From assembly GCA_019636245.1 (NCBI GenBank), contig JAHBXX010000028.1, forward strand, positions 1-64,000: a stretch of DNA of 64,000 nt, written 5' to 3'. The position numbers and the translations under genes were made by a program. The notes under the pieces were generated by a model, which had not been told where the DNA came from, made no database searches, and was given only the letters and a program-made list of their open reading frames with translations. This document shows positions 8,274 through 17,666 of the stretch, in pieces (position 1 is the first letter of the stretch; every line of letters starts with the position of its first letter). Source of the DNA: Planctomycetota bacterium (GTDB lineage Bacteria > Planctomycetota > UBA1135 > UBA2386).

Positions 8274-8780
8274 TCAGCGCACGGTGACGGCGACCAGGGC
8301 GGGGGCCGGGTCGACCGCCAGGTTGGTGCCGGCGCTGTCGGCGGCGCGCAGATCGCGCAGCCTGATCTGGTGCACGCCCAGCTGACGCGGCGTGCTCGTC
8401 ACCAGCCGCAGGCGGAACAGCGGTCCCTTCGCCAGCGGTGCGGCCGCCGGGTTGCGGGCGTCGCCGCAGAGGACCACGAACCGGCCGTCCTTGGTCTCGC
8501 CATCGAGATCGGGCACGCCGGCGATGGCCTGCAGCCTGTCCGCGGGCGCCAGCGCCAGGGCCGGCGGCAGTTCGATCGCCACCTGCAGCAGCACCGGCGC
8601 GATCGAGGTCGCGTCGGCCAGTTCGACCACGAGGTCGACGGCGGTCGTCGCCGGTCCGACGTCGAGCGGCGCGGCCGCGAGGCGCACGGGCAACGCCGCC
8701 GGCGGGGTCGAGCCGCCGCCGCCACCGCCGCCGCAGGCGGGCACGAACAGGAGCAGGGGGACGGCGGGGCGCCAGCGCAT
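8274..8780 (-). CDS. Small secreted lipoprotein, possibly cohesin-like
   Basis: 168 residues. The signal peptide ends LLLFVPAC and is followed by seven glycines, a clear lipobox with a flexible linker. The mature domain is beta-rich, with alternating hydrophobic strands such as [25 protein letters not shown] and [28 protein letters not shown]. The pattern resembles cohesin-type domains found in planctomycete lipoproteins, but I am not certain of the family. The ATG at 8780 is supported by the lipobox and by a TAGCCT element 7 bases upstream. It is divergent from the YyaL-type gene. Confidence 0.7.
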   Translation of the reverse strand: MRWRPAVPLLLFVPACGGGGGGGSTPPAALPVRLAAAPLDVGPATTAVDLVVELADATSIAPVLLQVAIELPPALALAPADRLQAIAGVPDLDGETKDGRFVVLCGDARNPAAAPLAKGPLFRLRLVTSTPRQLGVHQIRLRDLRAADSAGTNLAVDPAPALVAVTVR

Positions 8781-8787
8781 CCGCGGA

Positions 8788-8793
8788 AGGCTA
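8788..8793 (-). promoter_or_regulatory. -10-like TAGCCT, 7 bases before the lipoprotein start
   Basis: The hexamer lies 7 bases before ATG 8780, in the 74-base divergent gap. No good -35 is seen. Confidence 0.45.
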
Positions 8794-8842
8794 CCCGATC
8801 GCGCGCATCCGAGAAGGGCTCGTCTGCCGGCCGCCGCTGCGC

Positions 8843-8848
8843 GACGAT
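8843..8848 (+). promoter_or_regulatory. -10-like GACGAT, 6 bases before the YyaL-type start
   Basis: It lies 6 bases before ATG 8855. The first position departs from TA, so this is one of the weaker members of the set. Confidence 0.35.
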
Positions 8849-8854
8849 GCCGCC

Positions 8855-10998
<2,144 letters not shown>

Positions 10999-11002
<4 letters not shown>

Positions 11003-11382
11003 GGGCTCCCGACCTGCGCGACGTCGTCGACGGGAGGCGGCCGGTGCACGAGATCCGCCGGGATCTGCGGCACGTCGCCTGGCTCGCCGAACGACCGGTG
11101 CGACCGGGCCACGTGGTGGTCGCGACCTGCGCCGCGGTCGACTCGGTGTTCGACCTGTCGCCGGAGGCGCACGCCGCGCTGTGGACCTTCGTGCACCAGG
11201 TGGCGCGCAGCCTGCGCGAACGGCTGCCGTGCGAACGCGTGTGCGTCAGCGTGATCGGCTGGGCGGTGCGCCACGCCCATGTGCACCTCGTGCCGACCAC
11301 CGCGCCCGGGCAGGTGCCCGGCCTCGACGGGCCGCCGTTGCCCGCCAGCGAGATGGCGGCCCTGGCGGCCCGGCTGCGATGA
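10999..11382 (+). CDS. HIT-family protein
   Basis: 127 residues. The histidine triad signature HAHVHLVP lies near residue 92, preceded by the helix and strand region [17 protein letters not shown]. It would hydrolyse or transfer from a nucleoside mono- or dinucleotide phosphate substrate through the central histidine. The first residues ([14 protein letters not shown]) align with the usual start of HIT domains, which favours TTG 10999 overlapping the upstream stop. GTG 11044 with GGGAGG at 11031-11036 is a plausible shorter start. The coupling to a thioredoxin-like gene suggests co-expression but does not define a joint pathway. Confidence 0.8.
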
Positions 11383-11393
11383 GGTCCGCCGCC

Positions 11394-11723
11394 TCAGCGG
11401 GCCTGCGGCAGGGCGAAGGCGTCCTCGCCGTCGCAGCTGCGCAGGTAGTCGCGGAACGCGGCGACGAACCAGTCCAGTTCGTCGGCGGCGGCGGCCGGGA
11501 GCTGCGCCCGGCCGGCGGCGCCGTCGAGCCGGCGGGCCAGCTCGGCGAACGGCGGCGTCGCCATCAGGAACGCCGGGAAGTCCGGCTCGAGCGCCGGCGG
11601 TTCGACCAGCCGTTGCAGCCGGGGATGCCAGCGCGCCTGCGCCGCCTGCAGCTCGCCGGCCATGGCGCGGCGTTCGTCGAGGTTCAGCGTGCGGGGATCG
11701 AACGGAAACTGGTGGGCGTCCAA
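11394..11723 (-). CDS. Small protein of unknown function with a TTG start
   Basis: 109 residues, acidic and mostly helical (RTLNLDERRAMAGELQ, then PEFAELARRLD-like helices), with no signal peptide or membrane segment and no family that I recognise. The start is TTG at 11723 because a full AGGAGG (11728-11733) lies 4 bases upstream, the best Shine-Dalgarno site of the window. It is convergent with the HIT gene (12-base gap) and divergent from the GNAT gene. Confidence 0.65.
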   Translation of the reverse strand: MDAHQFPFDPRTLNLDERRAMAGELQAAQARWHPRLQRLVEPPALEPDFPAFLMATPPFAELARRLDGAAGRAQLPAAAADELDWFVAAFRDYLRSCDGEDAFALPQAR

Positions 11724-11727
11724 GGGA

Positions 11728-11733
11728 CCTCCT
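11728..11733 (-). promoter_or_regulatory. AGGAGG ribosome-binding site fixing a TTG start
   Basis: A consensus Shine-Dalgarno sequence lies 4 bases before TTG 11723. It decides the start of the 109-residue gene, which has no in-frame ATG at that place. Confidence 0.65.
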
Positions 11734-11748
11734 GGGTCGAGCAGCAGG

Positions 11749-11777
11749 TTGCTGATCGACCGACGCCATCGGATCCT
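11749..11777 (+). promoter_or_regulatory. Putative promoter of the GNAT gene
   Basis: TTGCTG (11749-11754), a 17-base spacer and GATCCT (11772-11777) lie 9 bases before ATG 11787. The -10 match is weak. Confidence 0.35.
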
Positions 11778-11786
11778 TGAGCCACG

Positions 11787-12602
11787 ATGCCGTCCCGACG
11801 GTTGGAAACCCGCCCGCTGCGCGGCGACGACACCGAGGCCTGGGCGATGGCCGAGCGCGCCGGCGCCCACGGCGTCTACGTACGCAACGCGCTGGCTGCC
11901 GGCGAGGGCGAGGGGTTCGTCGCGCGGGCCGCCGCCGGCGACGTCCTGGCCTGGTTCGGCGACCGCGGCAACCTGGTGGTGCTCGGCCCCGAGCTGCTGT
12001 CGCCGGGCGACGTCGACGGCATCGCCGACGCGGTGCAGACCTGGCGCCGTTCGTGGCGCCTGGCCATGGGGCCGACCGCCCTGGTCGAGGCGCTGCGGCA
12101 GCGCACGCTCGGCAAGCCGCTGCTGCTGCGCGACCAGGTCTACTACCGCGGCGATGCGGCGACCGCGGCGGCCGACTGCGTGCGCCGCGACGCGCGCCGG
12201 GCGCAGCGCGCCGACCGCGACCGCCTCGTGCAGGCGACGCTGCAGCTCAACGCCAGCGACCTCAACATCCCCCCGGCGCAGGTCGATCGCCGGTGGCTGC
12301 GCGACACGATCGACGGCCGGATCGCCGAGGGCACCACGTGGGTGCTCGGCGCGACCGGAGCCGTGCAGTGCAAGCTGGACATCGGCAGCGAAGGTCCCGG
12401 CGGCAGCGTGATCGAGGGCGTGTTCACGTTCCCGCCGCATCGCGGGCATGGACTGGCGACCGCGCTGGTGGCGACCTGCCTCGCGGCGGCGCCCGGGCCG
12501 GTGTTCCTGCACGTCGGCCGGCACAATGCCCCGGCGCGCGCGGCGTATGCCCGGGCCGGCATGCACGAGGTCGGCACCTGCCGCCTGTTGCTGCTCGGCT
12601 GA
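11787..12602 (+). CDS. Two-domain GNAT N-acetyltransferase
   Basis: 271 residues. The C-terminal half is a GNAT fold with the acetyl-CoA loop PPHRGHGLATALVATCLA (about residues 212-229) and the late NAPARAAYARAGM segment. The N-terminal 130 residues are a degenerate first half of the kind seen in tandem GNAT proteins; LETRPLRGDDTEAWAMAERA opens it and VVLGPELLSPGDVD follows. Acceptor substrate is unknown. It stands alone and converges with the helical-repeat lipoprotein gene. Confidence 0.78.
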   Translation: MPSRRLETRPLRGDDTEAWAMAERAGAHGVYVRNALAAGEGEGFVARAAAGDVLAWFGDRGNLVVLGPELLSPGDVDGIADAVQTWRRSWRLAMGPTALVEALRQRTLGKPLLLRDQVYYRGDAATAAADCVRRDARRAQRADRDRLVQATLQLNASDLNIPPAQVDRRWLRDTIDGRIAEGTTWVLGATGAVQCKLDIGSEGPGGSVIEGVFTFPPHRGHGLATALVATCLAAAPGPVFLHVGRHNAPARAAYARAGMHEVGTCRLLLLG

Positions 12603-12623
12603 TCGGCGCGTTGGCCGGGGCCG

Positions 12624-14348
12624 TCAGTCGGCGAGGTAGGCGAACGCCAGCTCGGGGCCGAGCAAGGGGTGCGTCGGCGGCTGCCGCAGGTGCACGGCGG
12701 TGAGCTCGCGGCGCACGGCGGCCTGCAGGTTGGCCGCCTCCTCGGTGCGGCCGGCGGCCCGCAGGCCGCGCGCCAGCAGCGCCTTGGTCAGCGCCGAATC
12801 CGACAGGCGCGCGGCGCGCGCCAGCGCGGCCAGCATGTCCTGCGTCTCGCCGCGCAGTTCGTGCGCGAACGCGGCCAGCAGCTGGCTCCAGGCGCTGTCG
12901 CCGCCGCGCGCCAGCCGCGCCTCCAGCGCCGTAGCCCGGCTGCGGGTCTCGGCGACCTGCACCATGCCGGACAGGAAGGCGCAGGCCTCGGCGATCGCCG
13001 CCGACGGCTTCTGCTCCTGCAGCACCGCGAGGATCGGTTGCAGTTCGGCGCCGCCGCCGAGCCGGACGAGCACCGCGCCCTGTTCGGCGAACTCGCCGAT
13101 CCGGTGCTCGACCGCGCTCGGATTCTGCGCCAGCCAGTGCATGTCCTCGAGCAGGTGCCGGCGCGCCATGTCGAGCCGGCCGGCGAGCAGCGCCTGGGCC
13201 GCCTGCATGCGCCGCACCTGGTGCAGCGGCCCTCGGCCGCGCCGGGCTTCGTCGGCGAGGTCGGCCAGCAGTTCGGTCAGGCCCTGGTCGTCGCCGGCGG
13301 TGAAGCGGGCGATCGCGCGCGGCACCGCCACCCAGGCGAGCGGCAGCCGATCGGCCGCGGCGTCGAACTGGGCGCTGGCGGCCGCCCCGTCGCCGGTACC
13401 GAGGCAGGCCCAGCCGAGATGGTAGGCGACGATCGGGTCCTCGGGCATCGCGCGCCGGAGCCGTTCGAGCCGCGGGCGGGCGCCGGCGAAGTCGCCGGTG
13501 AAGGTCTGCGCCAACGCGAGCGTCAGCTGGCCGTGCAGGTCGTAGGGGCGTTCGCGCACGATCGCCTCGCCCAGCGCCAGCAGCTCGCGATCGCGGGCCG
13601 CGGCCCGATCGGGCCGCTGCGAGGCGCGGGCGAGCAGCAGGGTGCGTCCCAGCCGGTGCTCGATGGTCGGCAGGAGCCGCGCCGTGTAGCCGAGCGCCTC
13701 GAGGCACAGCCGCTCGGCGGCGCCGGCGTCGCCGAGCAGCACCTCGACCGCGGCCAGGGCGCCGAGCACCGCCGGGGAGGCGCCGTCGCCGCGGCGGGCG
13801 TCCAGCAGGAGGCGCCGGGCGGCCGCGATGCCGCCGTCGCGCGCCAGCCGGGCCGCGTCGTCGAGGGCCAGCACCACGTCCGGTCGCCGCGACAGGCCGG
13901 CACCGACGGCCACCGGCTGGGCTGCCCGTTCGCCCAGGGCCGTGCGGGTGGTGTAGGCGAGCCGATCGATCGCCGCCGGCAGGTCGCCATCGGCGAACGA
14001 CGCGCCGGCCAGCACCTGCGGCAGGTCGTCGCCGAGCCAGGATGCGGTCAGGGTGCGTTGTTGCAGGTCGGCGGCCAGGAGCAGGGTCGGCAGCAGCGTG
14101 TGGGCCGGCAGCTCGTCGCGCAGCTCGAAGGCCGTCGTCTGCCGGATGGCCTCCTGCCACCACACCGCGGCCGCGCGCCACAGCGGTTCGTCGGGCAGGC
14201 CGTCGACGACGCCGGTGCGCAGGGCCGTGCCCGGCGGCAGGCGACGCACGACGAACGGCGCCGCCGGCCAGGCGCCCGGCGGGCCGTCGGGGCCGCTGGT
14301 GGCGCAGGCCACGGCGAGGACCAGGAGCGGGAGGCAACGCCGGGGCAC
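12624..14348 (-). CDS. Helical-repeat (TPR-like) lipoprotein
   Basis: 574 residues starting at GTG 14348. The signal peptide LPLLVLAVACATSG holds a lipobox with Cys at about residue 15. From residue 150 onwards the sequence is a series of alanine-rich helix pairs with TPR-like spacing, for example AAVEVLLGDAGAAERLCLEALGY and VAYHLGWACLGTGDGAAASAQFDAA. It is likely anchored in a membrane and acts as a protein-interaction scaffold; no enzyme motif is seen. The start is supported by TTGAGC and CATGCT promoter elements 6 bases upstream. Confidence 0.75.
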   Translation of the reverse strand: MPRRCLPLLVLAVACATSGPDGPPGAWPAAPFVVRRLPPGTALRTGVVDGLPDEPLWRAAAVWWQEAIRQTTAFELRDELPAHTLLPTLLLAADLQQRTLTASWLGDDLPQVLAGASFADGDLPAAIDRLAYTTRTALGERAAQPVAVGAGLSRRPDVVLALDDAARLARDGGIAAARRLLLDARRGDGASPAVLGALAAVEVLLGDAGAAERLCLEALGYTARLLPTIEHRLGRTLLLARASQRPDRAAARDRELLALGEAIVRERPYDLHGQLTLALAQTFTGDFAGARPRLERLRRAMPEDPIVAYHLGWACLGTGDGAAASAQFDAAADRLPLAWVAVPRAIARFTAGDDQGLTELLADLADEARRGRGPLHQVRRMQAAQALLAGRLDMARRHLLEDMHWLAQNPSAVEHRIGEFAEQGAVLVRLGGGAELQPILAVLQEQKPSAAIAEACAFLSGMVQVAETRSRATALEARLARGGDSAWSQLLAAFAHELRGETQDMLAALARAARLSDSALTKALLARGLRAAGRTEEAANLQAAVRRELTAVHLRQPPTHPLLGPELAFAYLAD

Positions 14349-14354
14349 GCCGCC

Positions 14355-14382
14355 AGCATGCCGGCCGCGCGCCCGGGCTCAA
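14355..14382 (-). promoter_or_regulatory. Putative leaderless promoter of the TPR lipoprotein
   Basis: TTGAGC (14377-14382), a 16-base spacer and CATGCT (14355-14360) lie exactly 6 bases before GTG 14348. Confidence 0.5.
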
Positions 14383-14416
14383 CGCAGGAGCCGCGGAATG
14401 CCGATGGCAGCGGCGC

Positions 14417-15364
14417 ATGCGCAGCGTCCTGGCGTCGTTGGTCCTGGCGGCGGTCGGCATGGCCCAGGGCACCGCCCCGCCGCCGGCGCCGCCAGGGGCA
14501 GCCCCCTCCGGTCCCGGCGCGGTGCGGTTCGACAGCGGTGGCTGGCCGATCCTGGCCGACGACCCCGCGCCCGCCGCCGGCCGGGCGAGCCCGGCGCTCG
14601 CGACCGAGGCCGCCCGGCCAGCCGCCGCGGCCTCGGGCATGCAACTCGGTTCGCCGCTGCTCGACGTGTTCCAGGCCACGCGCTCGCCGGCGGCCTTCCG
14701 CGCCCTGGGTGGCGTCGTGGTCTGGTGGCGGCTGTCGATCTTCGGTGCCCAGGGCGAGGTGATCGGCATGCGGGAACTCACGCACACGGCGGACTGCGGC
14801 GCCGCGGAGCGCGACCGCCTCGAGCTCGCCGATGGGCGCGTCTACGGTCGCTCCGGCGCGTCGGTGTTCGCCGAACGCCAGGGCATGCCGTGGCCGACCC
14901 TGGCCGACGCCGCGCAGCACGAACTGGCCCTGTTCGGCCTGCACCTGCGCCTGCCGTGGTGCTTCGGCGACGGCGCTGCGTTCGCGGTCGTCGGCCGGGA
15001 CACGGTGACGCGCGGCGGCGACGCGCTGCTGCGGATCCAGCTCGAACGGCGGCCGCCGGCGGGCGCCGATCCGATCGGCCCCGAGGCGACGCCGCCGCCG
15101 CGGGACCGCTACGAACTGCTGGTCGAGCCGTCGACCGGGCTGCCGCGCGAGTTCGTGCACCGGTTCGCGGCGTCGGCGCAGAGCCGCCGGGTGCGGCTCG
15201 AGGACTGGCGCGACGTGACGCTCGGCGATGCGCGGGCGGGCGGCGCCGTGCGGCTGCCGTTCCGCCGCGTCTACGTCGACGAGGCGCAGCGGCCGACGAC
15301 GCAGCTCGAGATCCTGCGCCTCGAGCCGGCGAAGCTGGCCGAACGCGACTTCCGGCTGCGCTAG
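14417..15364 (+). CDS. Exported protein of unknown function
   Basis: 315 residues with a signal peptide (SVLASLVLAAVGMAQ) and a Pro/Ala-rich linker to about residue 80. The mature domain mixes strands and short helices (GGVVVWWRLSIFGAQGEVIGM, RYELLVEPSTGLPREFVH) and ends in a strand and basic tail. The second half resembles outer-membrane lipoprotein carrier-like folds only in its general beta pattern, which is not enough for a family call. It is a single gene that converges with the membrane cytochrome gene. Confidence 0.65.
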   Translation: MRSVLASLVLAAVGMAQGTAPPPAPPGAAPSGPGAVRFDSGGWPILADDPAPAAGRASPALATEAARPAAAASGMQLGSPLLDVFQATRSPAAFRALGGVVVWWRLSIFGAQGEVIGMRELTHTADCGAAERDRLELADGRVYGRSGASVFAERQGMPWPTLADAAQHELALFGLHLRLPWCFGDGAAFAVVGRDTVTRGGDALLRIQLERRPPAGADPIGPEATPPPRDRYELLVEPSTGLPREFVHRFAASAQSRRVRLEDWRDVTLGDARAGGAVRLPFRRVYVDEAQRPTTQLEILRLEPAKLAERDFRLR

Positions 15365-15371
15365 GCCCGGG

Positions 15372-15390
15372 CGGCCGTCGGAACCGGCCG
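15372..15390. terminator. Hairpin and tandem 13-base repeat between convergent genes
   Basis: CGGCCG arms (15372-15377 and 15385-15390) flank TCGGAAC. The same stretch holds a 13-base unit repeated in tandem with one mismatch (15373-15385 and 15386-15398), the second copy running into the next gene's stop codon. Terminator function is inferred. Confidence 0.35.
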
Positions 15391-16167
15391 TCAGAACCGG
15401 GCGCCGGCGGCGATCCACGCCCGCAGCGCCGCGAGTTCGGGTGCGCTGGGCTGCGGCTTGTCGGCGGGCGGCATGTGGTCGTCGTGCTCGAGCGGCAGTT
15501 CGCAGCGCAGCAGCAGCGGGCTCTCGTCCGGCCGGCCGGGCACCAGCACGGGTCCGTTCTCGCCGCCGGCGCGGATGCCGTCGGGCGTCGTCAGCAGCAG
15601 TTCGCCCTTCTGCTTGTCCTCGTTGTGGCAGCGGTTGCACAGCCGTTCGAGCAGCGGCGCGACGTGGGCGGCATAGTCGGGCACCGCCGGCTTCTCGCCC
15701 GCGGCGGCCGCGGGCAGCGCGGCGGCGCGCGGTCGCAGCGGTTCCCACAGGAAGTCGGCGCCGTGGGTGACGGCGCCGCCGAGGTGGCCGGCCGGCAGCA
15801 TCGCCGCCAGCGCGAGGCCGAGCCCGAGGCGGAACGGTCCGCGGCCCTGCCGGAAGGCCAGCAGCGCCGTCAGGGTCAGCAACCCCGCCAGCAGGAGGCC
15901 GAACACCTTGTGCTGGCCGAGCGTCGCGCTGCCGTAGCCTTCGCCGGCCAGCACCAGGCCGCTGGCCGCGGTCCACAGGGAGGTCGCGGCTGCCAGGCAG
16001 GCCAGCGCCGCCACGGCGCCGCGCGGCGGCGTGCGTCGCAGCAGCAGCGCGCCGAACTCGAGCAGGGCGGTCGCCGGCAGCACGCCCAGCGGAAGGTGCA
16101 GCACGAGGGGGTGGGTGCGGCCGAACACCGCCAGCCAGCCAGCGGGGGCCTCGAGGAAGGCGAGCAT
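15391..16167 (-). CDS. Membrane protein with DUF2231-like region and planctomycete-type cytochrome c domain
   Basis: 258 residues. The first 140 contain about four transmembrane helices (HPLVLHLPLGVLPATALLEF, VAALACLAAATSLWTAASG, VFGLLLAGLLTLTALLAF, LGLGLALAAMLPAG), resembling DUF2231. A soluble domain follows with the haem-binding CNRCH at about residues 177-181, preceded by YAAHVAPLLERL and followed by KQKGELLLTTPDGIRAGG, as in PSCyt1/PF07635 proteins of planctomycetes. It probably passes electrons at the membrane. The ATG at 16167 has a CAAGAT element 6 bases upstream. Confidence 0.85.
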   Translation of the reverse strand: MLAFLEAPAGWLAVFGRTHPLVLHLPLGVLPATALLEFGALLLRRTPPRGAVAALACLAAATSLWTAASGLVLAGEGYGSATLGQHKVFGLLLAGLLTLTALLAFRQGRGPFRLGLGLALAAMLPAGHLGGAVTHGADFLWEPLRPRAAALPAAAAGEKPAVPDYAAHVAPLLERLCNRCHNEDKQKGELLLTTPDGIRAGGENGPVLVPGRPDESPLLLRCELPLEHDDHMPPADKPQPSAPELAALRAWIAAGARF

Positions 16168-16173
16168 CGCGCG

Positions 16174-16179
16174 ATCTTG
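16174..16179 (-). promoter_or_regulatory. -10-like CAAGAT, 6 bases before the cytochrome gene start
   Basis: It is identical in sequence and spacing to the element before the neighbouring Omp85-type gene (17609-17614). A poor -35 (TTCCCC) sits 17 bases further up. Confidence 0.45.
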
Positions 16180-16225
16180 CCACCCTCCGCGCGCACGGGG
16201 AAGGCTGCCTGCGGCCGGCGCGGCC

Positions 16226-17602
16226 TCAGAAGCTGTTGCCGAACGCGATCGTGAAGTTGCTGCCCTCGTCGCTCCAGCCTACGTCGACGCGGAACACCGC
16301 TTCGCGGGCGAAGGCGATCCGCAGGCCGATGCCGTAGCTGTCGAGGTACCTGCCCTGGTGCAGGTCCTCGATGCCCGCGGCCACGGTGCCGCCCTCGTAG
16401 AACACGCCGAGACCGATGCGCTCGATGCGGATCGTGTCGGTGAACGCGTAGCCGCGCGGGATCAGGCTGAGGCGATACTCCGCCGAGAAGTGGGTCGCCG
16501 CACGGTCGGTGAAGCGGTTCTGGATGTAGCCGCGCAGCGTGTTGGTGCCGCCGAGCGTCGGCAGGCTGTAGAACGGCAGGTCGCCGGCGGTGTCCTGCAC
16601 GAACGCGCCGAACGCGAGCACGTCGGTCGGCGGGTTCTCCTCGCGGCCGAACGCGCCCCGATGCAGCAGCGGCGGCAGCGCGAAGATGTGCTGCGCGTCG
16701 AGGGTGAACACGGCGCCCCATTCGCCGCCGCGCCGCCAGGCGGTGTTGGCGTTGAGCGCCAGCCGCTTGCCCTCGTAGGGCTGGGCCTGGCTGTCGCGGG
16801 TGTCCCAGCCGAACTGCGTCAGCAGCCACAGCATCTCGTCGCCGTCGCCGTCGGCGAACGCGGCCTGGAACTCCGGCAGGTACTCTTCCATGCTCGGCAC
16901 GCCGGTGACGCGGCCGCGCGACAGGCCGTGGTGCTCGGCCTGCAGGTCGACGCGCAGGAGCCAGTCGCTGCCCGGATCGGGCAGCGGCACCCGCACGCCG
17001 AAGCCGATCTCGCCGAACTCCTCGGTGTAGCTGGTCTCGTCGCTGGCCGGCGTCCGGCTGCCGAAGCCGAAGAAGCGCCTGGTCAGGGTCTTCGAGTAGC
17101 CGGCGCGGGCGTAGAGCCGGCCGCGCTCCTCGCGCAGCACGCCGCCGTCGGGCAGCACGCGGTGGTTGAGCCATGACGACCAGTTGACGCGGTACTCCTG
17201 CTGGCCCTCGGCGCTGTAGGTCAGCACCACGTTGGCGAACTCGCGGTAGTTCTGGTTGCGGAAGTCGATGTCGGTGAGCGCGAGGCCGCCGCCGAAGCCG
17301 ATGTCGGCCTCGCGGAAGACGATCGGCGTGACGAACGAGCTGACCAGGAAGCGCTCGAGGATGCCGCCCGGCTTGATGCGCGCCGGCGGCGTGTAGCGCC
17401 AGCGCTCGGGCCGCTCGAGGTCGGGCGGCAGGTCGGGCTTGGGGATGCGGCCATCGGCGTCCATGCCGCGGTAGGGGTCGTAGACCCCCGGCACCGGTCG
17501 CGGGTCGCGCGGATCCTGGCCCTGCGGACCGATCGTGGCCTGCGCCGCGGTGGTGCCGGCGAGGCAACAGCCGAGCACGGCGGCGACAGGGGAACGGCGC
17601 AC
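16226..17602 (-). CDS. Outer-membrane Omp85/BamA-type surface barrel
   Basis: 458 residues. A signal peptide (RRSPVAAVLGCCLAGTTAAQ) is followed by a Pro/Arg-rich region and then by about 16 amphipathic strands, for example VTPIVFREADIGFGGGLALTDI and RLYARAGYSKTLTRRFFGFG, ending in a terminal Phe. The conserved LGGTNTLRGY and RFTDRAATHFSAEYRL match the L6 loop and strand region of the bacterial surface antigen family (PF01103). No POTRA repeats are visible, so it is a short, barrel-only relative of BamA/TamA. GTG 17602 is chosen because it makes a proper signal peptide and carries a TTGCGC/CAAGAT promoter 6 bases away. Confidence 0.85.
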   Translation of the reverse strand: MRRSPVAAVLGCCLAGTTAAQATIGPQGQDPRDPRPVPGVYDPYRGMDADGRIPKPDLPPDLERPERWRYTPPARIKPGGILERFLVSSFVTPIVFREADIGFGGGLALTDIDFRNQNYREFANVVLTYSAEGQQEYRVNWSSWLNHRVLPDGGVLREERGRLYARAGYSKTLTRRFFGFGSRTPASDETSYTEEFGEIGFGVRVPLPDPGSDWLLRVDLQAEHHGLSRGRVTGVPSMEEYLPEFQAAFADGDGDEMLWLLTQFGWDTRDSQAQPYEGKRLALNANTAWRRGGEWGAVFTLDAQHIFALPPLLHRGAFGREENPPTDVLAFGAFVQDTAGDLPFYSLPTLGGTNTLRGYIQNRFTDRAATHFSAEYRLSLIPRGYAFTDTIRIERIGLGVFYEGGTVAAGIEDLHQGRYLDSYGIGLRIAFAREAVFRVDVGWSDEGSNFTIAFGNSF

Positions 17603-17608
17603 GGCGGC

Positions 17609-17636
17609 ATCTTGGCGGCGCGCCGGGGCTGCGCAA
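17609..17636 (-). promoter_or_regulatory. Putative leaderless promoter of the Omp85-type gene
   Basis: TTGCGC (17631-17636), a 16-base spacer and CAAGAT (17609-17614) lie exactly 6 bases before GTG 17602. The -35 overlaps the possible TGCGCA -35 of the divergent gene. Confidence 0.55.
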
Positions 17637-17658
17637 TGGCACAGCGGCCGGCTATGGT
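17630..17658 (+). promoter_or_regulatory. Putative promoter of the GH172-like gene
   Basis: TGCGCA (17630-17635), a 17-base spacer and TATGGT (17653-17658) lie 8 bases before ATG 17667. It shares its -35 with the divergent promoter on the other strand. Confidence 0.45.
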
Positions 17659-17666
17659 GGACCGGC

